Shown here in pieces: positions 1 through 5,953 of a stretch of 7,405 nt of DNA (position 1 is the stretch's first letter; every line of letters begins with the position of its first letter). This DNA is from Bryobacteraceae bacterium (GTDB taxonomy: Bacteria; Acidobacteriota; Terriglobia; Bryobacterales; Bryobacteraceae). The stretch spans positions 1 through 7,405 of the forward strand of contig JAICMB010000150.1 of NCBI GenBank assembly GCA_025929455.1, read 5' to 3'. Both the position numbers and the translations under genes were made by a program. The notes beneath the pieces are model-generated. The model made no database searches. It was not told where the DNA came from and saw only the letters and a list, made by a program, of their open reading frames with translations.

Positions 1-29
1 AGGCGCGGTTGAGCTTTTAATCCGCGCCT
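1..29 (-). terminator. Perfect inverted repeat over the transglycosylase stop codon, candidate terminator
   Basis: Positions 1-8 (AGGCGCGG) and 22-29 (CCGCGCCT) are exact reverse complements, forming an 8-bp GC-rich stem with a 13-nt loop. The TAA stop of the transglycosylase (17-19) lies inside the loop, so one arm is the last codons of the gene. Its place at the 3' end fits a transcription terminator. The flank where a U tract would lie is outside the window, so intrinsic termination cannot be confirmed. Confidence 0.4.
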
Positions 30-748
30 GATTGCTGCGTCTTTTTTGCGACCTGCTTCGAGTAGTTCTTGATCACGCGCCGCACGTAGGTCTGCGTCTC
101 GCGGTAAGGCGGTACGCCGTTGTATTTGTTGACGGCGCCCGGTCCGGCATTATAAGCGGCGATCGCCTTTGAGACCTGGTGATCGTCGTTGCGGTATTTT
201 TCGAGCAGCTCGCGCAGATACATCGCGCCCGCCGTCGCGTTCTGCTTCGGGTCTTTCGGATCGGCGGCTAGCGCCGCTGCTGTCCCCGGCATAAGCTGCA
301 TCAGACCCAGCGCGCCCTTCGAGGAAACGGCATTCGGGTTGAAGCCGGATTCCGCGCGCGCGACGCTGTTCACGAGCTCGCGCGGGAGGCCCGCCTGGTC
401 CGCGGCTTCCGCCAACAACTCTTGCGGGTTATGTCGCGCCTTCGGCGCCTCAGATGAGGTCTGCACGGCCCGGGGCGGCGGGACGTAGTCGTCCTCTTCA
501 AAGCCCTGTACGGCGCTGGCAGGCAGCTCAACGGTACCGCTACCCGTGTACAACCGCACCAGCGCGCCGTCGCGATCATGCCGGTCGGCACGGATCCGCG
601 AGCCGTTCTGCAGTACGGCGTATTCCCCTGCCAAAGCGGGAACAGCGGCGATCAGGACGGGAAGAAGAATGCGGAGCACTACTATCAAGAATATATTGAC
701 GCGCGCGGAGCCGCCCGCGTGGGGAGCGGCCGCACTTCCAGCTATCAT
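17..748 (-). CDS. Secreted lytic transglycosylase (SLT domain)
   Basis: Predicted murein lytic transglycosylase, cleaving the MurNAc-GlcNAc bond of peptidoglycan with formation of 1,6-anhydroMurNAc, acting in the periplasm. From the ATG at 748 it has 243 residues. A hydrophobic segment at about 17-38 ends in ALA before GEY (predicted cleavage after residue 40). A small beta-rich region (about 41-90, starting EYAVLQNGSRIRADRH) and a proline-containing linker follow, then the SLT domain (about 105-235). That domain has the catalytic Glu133 in ARAESGFNP, the GLMQLMP motif (148-154) and AYNAGPG (198-204). The start is uncertain. ATG 748 has only GGTGG three bases upstream. A GTG at 679 would give a shorter, classic signal peptide (MLRILLPVLIAAVPALA) but has no Shine-Dalgarno. 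The open frame runs on to 1336, but that extension is antisense to the next gene and does not look like protein. It is transcribed away from the catabolic operon and is probably unrelated to it. The family call is firm; the exact start is not. Confidence 0.87.
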   Translation of the reverse strand: MIAGSAAAPHAGGSARVNIFLIVVLRILLPVLIAAVPALAGEYAVLQNGSRIRADRHDRDGALVRLYTGSGTVELPASAVQGFEEDDYVPPPRAVQTSSEAPKARHNPQELLAEAADQAGLPRELVNSVARAESGFNPNAVSSKGALGLMQLMPGTAAALAADPKDPKQNATAGAMYLRELLEKYRNDDHQVSKAIAAYNAGPGAVNKYNGVPPYRETQTYVRRVIKNYSKQVAKKTQQSGAD

Positions 749-909
749 TATCCACCGGCAGCGGAGCCTGCACCAAGTACAGTTCCAGCCGAAGAAATCA
801 GCATTCTCCGTCCAAATCGAACAATTCAATGCCACCGCAGCAGCCACGCAGCGGCGAGTATTCGTCGTCGTGTTGGCCGTTGGCCTTCTTCCTACGCCGT
901 CGTGGTTTG

Positions 910-932
910 CGGGCCGCGCGGGAACCGGCCCG
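910..932. repeat. 7-bp inverted repeat upstream of the operon, possible operator
   Basis: CGGGCCG (910-916) and CGGCCCG (926-932) are perfect reverse complements separated by 9 nt. If the TAGAAT at 954-959 is the -10, the right arm would cover the -35 position, where a repressor or activator could bind. In GC-rich DNA a repeat of this size arises easily by chance, so the regulatory reading is weak. Confidence 0.25.
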
Positions 933-961
933 TGCTCGCGGTCGCAGCAGAAGTAGAATCT

Positions 962-988
962 CAGGAGTGGATCGGCGATCGATCCCTG
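962..988 (+). promoter_or_regulatory. Imperfect hairpin in the operon leader, just upstream of the ribosome binding site
   Basis: GGATCG (969-974) pairs with CGATCC (980-985) around a 5-nt loop. CAG (962-964) pairs with CTG (986-988) outside a 4-nt bulge, giving nine base pairs in all. The structure ends six bases before the AAGGAG ribosome binding site, so it could influence translation of the first operon gene or protect the mRNA 5' end. It resembles no riboswitch class I recognise, and it could be coincidental. Confidence 0.3.
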
Positions 989-994
989 TCTTTC

Positions 995-1000
995 AAGGAG
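995..1000 (+). promoter_or_regulatory. Shine-Dalgarno AAGGAG of the first operon gene
   Basis: AAGGAG lies seven bases before the ATG at 1008 and four before an in-frame GTG at 1005. The spacing favours ATG 1008 as the start of the enolase-superfamily gene. Confidence 0.8.
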
Positions 1001-1007
1001 TTCAGTG

Positions 1008-2471
1008 ATGGCGAAACAAAGTACGCGCCGCACCTGGTTACAAAGCGGAGGCGCCGCAGCGGCCGGTATCATTTGTGGAATGCCGGAGTGTTTCAACGTG
1101 CTCTCCGCAGCAGTGCGGAAGAGTGATATCCGTGTCGAGCACGTATCGATTTCGTACGAGGAATATAAATACAGAACGCCCATCAAGTTCGGCGGCCACG
1201 CAGTCGACCGCGCGACCATTCTGAACGTGAATTGCTCCGTGCGCACCGGCGGCGGCCGCAACGCCCGCGGCTTCGGGTCCATGCCTCTCGGCAATATCTG
1301 GTCGTTTCCTTCGAACACGCTGTCGTATGACACCACTCTGAACGCGATGAAAGTGCTTGCCGGGCAGATGGCGACGATTACGAGCGATTATCCCGAGTTC
1401 GGCCATCCCATAGACATCAACCGTGCTTTAGACGCGGCTTATCTGAGCGCCGCCGCATCGGTATCGAAGCAGTTGCACTTGGCCGAGCCCATTCCCAAGC
1501 TGTGCACGCTCGTCACCGCCAGCGCATTCGATGCCGCCATTCACGATGCGTTTGGAAAAGCGCACGGCCTCAACTGTTATCGCACGTATGGCCCCGAGTT
1601 CATGACCCATGATCTGGGATATTATCTGGGTGACGAGTACAAAGGACAATTTCCGAGTTACTACATCAGTCCGGAGCCCAAGAGGCGAATGCCGATCTAT
1701 CACCTGGTCTCTGCGATTGATCCTATCGAGAACTCGGATATCACTGAACGCATCAACGATGGGTGGCCGGAAACCTTGCCCGAATGGATCCGCTACAACG
1801 GGCTGACGCATTTCAAGATCAAGCTGAACGGCGATGATCGAAAGTGGGATGTTGACCGGGTTTTGCATGTCGATCGTGTGGTCACTCAAACTCAGAGAAC
1901 CCGTGGCGTTGACGATTGGGTGTATTCGCTTGATTTCAATGAAAAGTGTCCAAACGTGCAGTATCTCATCGAGTTTCTCCATGAGGTCAAGAAGAGAACA
2001 CCTTCGGGTTATGAGCGCATTCAGTACGTCGAACAGCCAACAGCGCGCGATCTCGACAAACATCCGGAAAATGTAATGCACGAGGCCGCGAAGTTACGGC
2101 CCGTGGTAATCGATGAATCGTTAACCGGCATCGACGCCTTGCTCCTATCACAGAAGATGGGCTACACAGGCGCGGCGCTGAAGGCATGCAAAGGGCAAAG
2201 CCATATGATGCTTATTACACCCGTTGCAAAAAGGCATAAGATGTTTCTTTGCGTGCAGGACCTCACCTGTCCGGGCGCATCGCTGATTCAGTCTGCGAGT
2301 CTAGCCGCCCATGTGCCCGGCGTCGCCGCCATCGAAGCTAACGCGCGGCAGTTCATGCCCGCCGCAAACAAGGACTGGGAGTCGCGATTTCCGGGCGTTT
2401 TTCACATCACCGACGGAACAATGGACACGGGAGAGTTGAACGGGGTGGGGCTCGGGGCAGTAAATGGCTGA
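1008..2471 (+). CDS. Tat-exported enolase-superfamily protein (mandelate racemase/muconate lactonizing enzyme type)
   Basis: Member of the enolase superfamily, whose enzymes take a proton from a carbon next to a carboxylate held by Mg2+ and so racemize, epimerize, cycloisomerize or dehydrate acids, often sugar acids. It has 487 residues from the ATG with an AAGGAG seven bases upstream. The N-terminus carries a Tat-type signal (STRRTWLQ, arginines 7-8, then a small-residue hydrophobic stretch to about 24). In the barrel domain the KxK lysines are K270 and K272 (HFKIKLNG). Candidate metal ligands are D309 (SLDFNE), E342 (YVEQP) and D369 (VVIDES). K392 (ALKACKGQS) sits where the second catalytic lysine of the muconate-lactonizing subgroup falls. 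The active site therefore looks complete and muconate-lactonizing-like. It is longer than the usual 350-400 residues, with extra sequence around 190-265 before the KxK motif. Its substrate is unknown. It leads the operon and overlaps the next gene by 8 nt if that gene starts at 2464. Confidence 0.85.
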   Translation: MAKQSTRRTWLQSGGAAAAGIICGMPECFNVLSAAVRKSDIRVEHVSISYEEYKYRTPIKFGGHAVDRATILNVNCSVRTGGGRNARGFGSMPLGNIWSFPSNTLSYDTTLNAMKVLAGQMATITSDYPEFGHPIDINRALDAAYLSAAASVSKQLHLAEPIPKLCTLVTASAFDAAIHDAFGKAHGLNCYRTYGPEFMTHDLGYYLGDEYKGQFPSYYISPEPKRRMPIYHLVSAIDPIENSDITERINDGWPETLPEWIRYNGLTHFKIKLNGDDRKWDVDRVLHVDRVVTQTQRTRGVDDWVYSLDFNEKCPNVQYLIEFLHEVKKRTPSGYERIQYVEQPTARDLDKHPENVMHEAAKLRPVVIDESLTGIDALLLSQKMGYTGAALKACKGQSHMMLITPVAKRHKMFLCVQDLTCPGASLIQSASLAAHVPGVAAIEANARQFMPAANKDWESRFPGVFHITDGTMDTGELNGVGLGAVNG

Positions 2472-4776
2472 AATCCGGCTGAGGCGATTAGTGAATCGAG
2501 GAGCACTGCCGCTCGTGTTCGCTCCGCTGTTCGCAACCCCACAGACCTCGCCCGTTCAGCAAACAGTGCTGACCCAGGGAAGCAACCTGTACGCGAACCG
2601 CTGTGCGGTTTGCCACGGCGAGGATTATCATGGCACGGATCAGGGGCCCGCTCTTGCCGGTAACCGTCGGGTACGCAGGCGTTCTCTTGAACAACTGTCG
2701 AACTTAATCCGTAATGGCGTCCCAGCTTCTGGTATGCCGGCGTTTTCGCTGCCAGCCGAGCAACTGCAGGCGGTTGCGGCTTTTGTACGATCTCTGAACT
2801 CCCCCGCCGCCGAAAGTATGGTCCTGGGCGATGCTACAGCCGGGAAGCAGTTGTTTTTCGGAAGCGGACGGTGCATGTCGTGCCACATGGTGAACGGCAC
2901 TGGCGCAGCGCTGGGGCCGGACCTGTCGAACATCGGCCGCGAGATGACGGTTGACGAAATTCGACAGGCGCTGTTAAAGCCCAGCGCTCAGATTGCACCC
3001 GGATACGAACTGGCGATCGTAGAGTTATGGGACGGCCGTTCTCTTCGCGGCTTTTCCAGGACTCGAAACAATTTCGGCATGGTGTTGCAGGATTTGCACG
3101 GACACTTCTATTCGCTGCAGCATGCTCAAATAGCCGCGGTGGAAATCGAGAGCGGTTCACTCATGCCTTCGGTGATCGTGTCAGCACAGAAGTTACGTAA
3201 TTTGACTGCATACCTCAGCAGTCTTACAGGCGAAGCACCTGGAGCACGGCCTGTGAGTGGCCCGTCTGAAAAGAGTGACTTTCGTTTTAACCGTATTGAA
3301 GATCCGAAACCTGGTGACTGGCCCACCTACAATGGAAAGCTCAGTGGGAACCGCTACAGCGAGCTAACGGAAATTAACACCAACAACGTAAAGCAGCTCG
3401 GCGTCCAGTGGATGTTTTCTGTTCCTTACGCCGGCCTTGAAACGACGCCTATTGTTGCCGATGGTGTCATGTATGTTACGGCGGCGAATCAGGCGTATGC
3501 GCTCGACGCCGGCACCGGCATGATGATCTGGCAGTACTCACGGCCGCGGACGCAGGGGTTGGTCGGCGACGCGTCGCTCGGTACAAACCGCGGCGCGGCC
3601 ATTTTAGGGGACAAGATCTTCATGGTGACCGACAACGCCCACCTGATCGCTCTGAATCGCACAACCGGCAGCTTGGTGTGGGAGACTGTCATCCCGGATG
3701 AGCCGCAGCACTATGGCTCGACTGTCGCACCGCTGATCGTGAACGACCTGGTGGTCGCCGGGGTTTCCGGTGGCGACTGGGGTATTCGAGGCTTCGTGAC
3801 CGCGTTTAAGGCCGATACGGGGGAACGCGTTTGGCGATATTGGACGATTCCTCAGAAAGGCGAGCAAGGCTACGACACGTGGAAGGGGAAAGACCCCGAA
3901 TTTGGCGGCGGTTCGACTTGGCTTACGGGCAGTTACGATTCGGAGACGGGCACTCTTTTTTGGCCCACCGGCAATCCGTACCCGGATTCCGACGACCGCT
4001 ATCGCGGGGGAGATAACCTCTTTACGGATTGCGTTCTAGCGCTGAATCCGGCCACAGGCACGTTGAAGTGGCATTACCAGTTCACACCTCATGACGTGCA
4101 CGACTGGGACTCAACCGAACCCGCGGTTCTGGTTGACACGCTGTATCGCGGCGCGCAACGGAAGCTGCTCCTGCATGCAGATCGGAACGGTTTCTTCTAT
4201 GTGCTCGACCGGACGAATGGCGAATTGCTACTTGCCAAACCGTTTATACGCCGGTTGACGTGGGCGAGTGGGATCGGGCCCAATGGCCGTCCGGTACTGT
4301 CCCTGGCAAAAGACGGAAAAAATTCTGGCGTGATTTGTCCAGCGGAAGAAGCGATCAACTGGAATGCGACGGCGTTCAGTCCACGAACGCATCTTTTTTA
4401 CGTGATGGCAATCGAGAAATGCAAGGTCACTTCGCCGGCCAATTGGAAGGTGAAACCGCCTGAAGTGGAGCCCGCGCAGAAAGTCCTTCGCGCCATCGAC
4501 ATTGAGACGGGCCGCATCGTCTGGGAGAAGCCGCAACTCGGATCGACACGAGTGAAAACCTGGGCGGGAGTGCTGGGAACCGCGGGAGGAATCCTATTCT
4601 ACGGCGACCCGGGCGGCGCGTTTGTCGCAGCCGACGAGCGGAACGGTGACCCTCTTTGGCACTTTTCAACAAATGGAGTGATTAAGGCATCGCCGATGAC
4701 GTACACAGCCGGCGGAAAACAGTTCGTGGCCATCGCCGCGGGTTCGAATATCGTTGCCTTTGGGCTGAGGCGATGA
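2464..4776 (+). CDS. Diheme PQQ-dependent dehydrogenase (cytochrome c / heme-binding domain / PQQ propeller fusion)
   Basis: Predicted periplasmic quinohemoprotein that oxidizes an alcohol, polyol or sugar with pyrroloquinoline quinone and passes electrons to its own hemes. It has 770 residues. A Sec-like leader is followed by a class I cytochrome c domain (CAVCH 47-51, probable axial Met91 in GMPAF). A second heme domain (CMSCH 137-141, LGPDLSNIG, IAPGYE, ending SLMP with Met234) matches the Pirellula/Verrucomicrobium-type heme-binding domain. Residues 286-770 are the PQQ beta-propeller, starting DWPTYNGKLSGNRYSEL. Candidate active-site residues are D438 (SGGDWGIRG), W486 (GGGSTW), N504 (TGNP), and D547 and D549 (HDVHDWD). 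Cys625 and Cys653 may form a disulfide. The vicinal cysteine pair of classic methanol dehydrogenases is absent. ATG 2464 overlaps the previous gene by 8 nt. GTG 2491 is a strong alternative, with GAGG six bases upstream and a tidy short signal peptide. The substrate is not readable. Confidence 0.93.
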   Translation: MAEIRLRRLVNRGALPLVFAPLFATPQTSPVQQTVLTQGSNLYANRCAVCHGEDYHGTDQGPALAGNRRVRRRSLEQLSNLIRNGVPASGMPAFSLPAEQLQAVAAFVRSLNSPAAESMVLGDATAGKQLFFGSGRCMSCHMVNGTGAALGPDLSNIGREMTVDEIRQALLKPSAQIAPGYELAIVELWDGRSLRGFSRTRNNFGMVLQDLHGHFYSLQHAQIAAVEIESGSLMPSVIVSAQKLRNLTAYLSSLTGEAPGARPVSGPSEKSDFRFNRIEDPKPGDWPTYNGKLSGNRYSELTEINTNNVKQLGVQWMFSVPYAGLETTPIVADGVMYVTAANQAYALDAGTGMMIWQYSRPRTQGLVGDASLGTNRGAAILGDKIFMVTDNAHLIALNRTTGSLVWETVIPDEPQHYGSTVAPLIVNDLVVAGVSGGDWGIRGFVTAFKADTGERVWRYWTIPQKGEQGYDTWKGKDPEFGGGSTWLTGSYDSETGTLFWPTGNPYPDSDDRYRGGDNLFTDCVLALNPATGTLKWHYQFTPHDVHDWDSTEPAVLVDTLYRGAQRKLLLHADRNGFFYVLDRTNGELLLAKPFIRRLTWASGIGPNGRPVLSLAKDGKNSGVICPAEEAINWNATAFSPRTHLFYVMAIEKCKVTSPANWKVKPPEVEPAQKVLRAIDIETGRIVWEKPQLGSTRVKTWAGVLGTAGGILFYGDPGGAFVAADERNGDPLWHFSTNGVIKASPMTYTAGGKQFVAIAAGSNIVAFGLRR
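2481..2484 (+). promoter_or_regulatory. GAGG supporting an alternative GTG start of the PQQ dehydrogenase
   Basis: GAGG lies six bases before an in-frame GTG at 2491. The ATG at 2464 has only a GGGG run at 2454-2457, also six bases away. The GTG start would remove nine residues, leave a 19-nt gap after the enolase-superfamily gene, and still leave a usable signal peptide. I kept the ATG because its longer arginine-rich n-region is also plausible. Confidence 0.4.
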
Positions 4777-4780
4777 TGCG

Positions 4781-5953
4781 ATGACTATGAACCGCAGGAT
4801 ATTCCTTCTGGCAAGCGGCAGTGCGCTCTGCATGCAGGCTGCACCTTCCGACCGGGTCGGTGTAGGTATCATCGGCAGCGGTGGGCGCGGTCGTTATCTC
4901 ATGTCCGTGTTCTCGAAAGATCCGGCCGTGCGGCACCAGGCTGTTTGCGATGTATACGAACCGAACCTGGAAGCGGGACATTCGATCGCGCGGGGTGCGA
5001 CTCCTTATCGGAACTACCACGCGCTGCTGGCCGACAAACGGGTCGATGTCGTGATCATCGCGACGCCCGAGCACTGGCACCATCAAATGCTGCTTGACGC
5101 GCTTTCGGCCGGCAAGGACGTGTACATCGAAAAGCCGCTCTGCCAGCGTCCTGAGCAAGGTGTAGAATTGATCGCTGCGGCACGCCGCTCTAAGAGTGTG
5201 GTGCAGGTCGGCATGCAGCGCCGAAGTTATCCTCTGTACCTGAAGGCGCGTGACATTCGCGCGAGCGGTGTGTTGGGAACGGTGCGGCTGGTGCGGTCCT
5301 GGTGGATCAATAACAGTTTGAATCGCACATCGCATGATGCCCTAAAGGGCCCCCTCGATTGGGAACAGTGGCAGGGACCCGCGGTGCGGCACGCCATGGA
5401 CCCTGACCGCTTTTTTCACTGGCGTAGTTATAAGGATTACTCCAATGGCATCGTGGCGGATCAGGGTGCGCACGTTTACGACGGCATTCATCTGATCGGG
5501 GGCGTGGGCTATGTCTCTGCAGTGAACGCCTCAGCAGGCCGCGTGCACGACATGAAAGCGGACACTCCGGAAACGGTCAGTGTCATCGCGGAATATCCCG
5601 CCGATTTTCTCGCAGCATTCACGATCAACTATGCCGGAATGCATTACCCAACGCGACTGGATCAACTGAATCAGTTCGATGGCGACCGGGCGCGCCTTGA
5701 CATTGGGCGCGAGTTCCTTTCCGTGTATATGCAGGAGCAGCCTGAAACGCCATCGATTACCGCCACCGGCTCTTTTGAAGGAGCGACGGAACTGCATGTG
5801 AGGAATTTTCTCGATTGCGTGCGATCGCGGAAGGAACCGAATGCGACGGTCGAGAAGGGATTTCAAGCGGCGCTGGTTGTACAACTGGCCAACCGGTCGC
5901 TCGAATTGAGGAGGCGCATCGAGTGGAACACAAAACGGTCGGCCGGAGCGTGA
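4781..5953 (+). CDS. Tat-exported Gfo/Idh/MocA family oxidoreductase
   Basis: NAD(P)-dependent oxidoreductase of the glucose-fructose oxidoreductase / inositol dehydrogenase / MocA family, which oxidizes or reduces hydroxyl and keto groups of sugars and cyclitols. It has 390 residues. A twin-arginine signal (NRRIFLLASG, arginines 5-6) precedes the Rossmann fold. That fold has GIIGSGGRG (dinucleotide binding, 29-37), VIIATPEHWHH (91-101) and the EKP signature at 117-119, with Lys118 the usual active-site lysine. The C-terminal substrate domain has DQGAHVYD (227-234), whose Asp227 and His231 are likely catalytic or substrate-binding, and an RNFLDCVRSRKEPNA motif (341-355) typical of the family. 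The start is four bases after the PQQ gene stop, with GAGG at 4767-4770. A second ATG six bases later would keep the Tat motif. The export signal implies a tightly bound cofactor, as in Zymomonas glucose-fructose oxidoreductase, or an anchoring role. The 3' end overlaps the next gene by 31 nt. Confidence 0.93.
   Translation: MTMNRRIFLLASGSALCMQAAPSDRVGVGIIGSGGRGRYLMSVFSKDPAVRHQAVCDVYEPNLEAGHSIARGATPYRNYHALLADKRVDVVIIATPEHWHHQMLLDALSAGKDVYIEKPLCQRPEQGVELIAAARRSKSVVQVGMQRRSYPLYLKARDIRASGVLGTVRLVRSWWINNSLNRTSHDALKGPLDWEQWQGPAVRHAMDPDRFFHWRSYKDYSNGIVADQGAHVYDGIHLIGGVGYVSAVNASAGRVHDMKADTPETVSVIAEYPADFLAAFTINYAGMHYPTRLDQLNQFDGDRARLDIGREFLSVYMQEQPETPSITATGSFEGATELHVRNFLDCVRSRKEPNATVEKGFQAALVVQLANRSLELRRRIEWNTKRSAGA
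5908..5914 (+). promoter_or_regulatory. Shine-Dalgarno GAGGAGG inside the Gfo/Idh gene, setting the next start
   Basis: GAGGAGG lies eight bases before the GTG at 5923. It is the only strong ribosome binding site near the junction. A GTG at 5950 that overlaps the upstream stop as GTGA has its nearest GGAG only one base away. The site therefore favours GTG 5923 and a 31-nt overlap between the genes. Confidence 0.65.

Larger units (their letters stand above)
749..1007. other. Divergent intergenic region between transglycosylase and catabolic operon
   Basis: This stretch separates two divergent genes and should hold the promoters for both. No convincing protein is encoded here: the open frames crossing it are extensions or antisense shadows of the flanking genes. 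On the plus strand a -10-like TAGAAT lies at 954-959 (one mismatch to TATAAT), but there is no TTGACA-like element at the right distance. On the minus strand TTGAAT (829-824) and GAGAAT (808-803) are only 15 bp apart, so they are a weak pair. Two inverted repeats (910-932 and 962-988) lie towards the operon side and are listed separately. Confidence 0.6.

Noticed and set aside
578..1126. 182-residue plus-strand open frame spanning the intergenic region
   Set aside because: It overlaps the transglycosylase antisense and the enolase gene out of frame, shows no domain, and has no ribosome site. The AAGGAG at 995-1000 serves the frame at 1008.
749..1336. Upstream extension of the transglycosylase reading frame to a 439-residue protein
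   Set aside because: The extension lies antisense to the enolase-superfamily gene, is rich in Arg, Cys and Pro, and precedes a clear signal peptide. It is open only because of GC-rich codon bias.
1428..2081. 217-residue antisense open frame inside the enolase-superfamily gene
   Set aside because: The sense strand encodes a protein with a complete set of family motifs, and the antisense product has no recognisable domain or ribosome site.
3562..4113. Naming the PQQ enzyme as a methanol dehydrogenase (xoxF or mxaF)
   Set aside because: It lacks the vicinal cysteines and has N-terminal heme domains and an altered metal ligand. The fold is shared but the substrate is not shown, so no gene symbol is given.
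4682..5335. 217-residue antisense open frame across the PQQ / Gfo-Idh junction
   Set aside because: It crosses two well-supported genes and has low-complexity, His- and Arg-rich composition typical of shadows.
5815..5922. ATG at 5815 as start of the TIM-barrel protein
   Set aside because: It would place 36 extra residues before the Tat signal and overlap the Gfo/Idh gene by 139 nt. GTG 5923 has a far better ribosome site.
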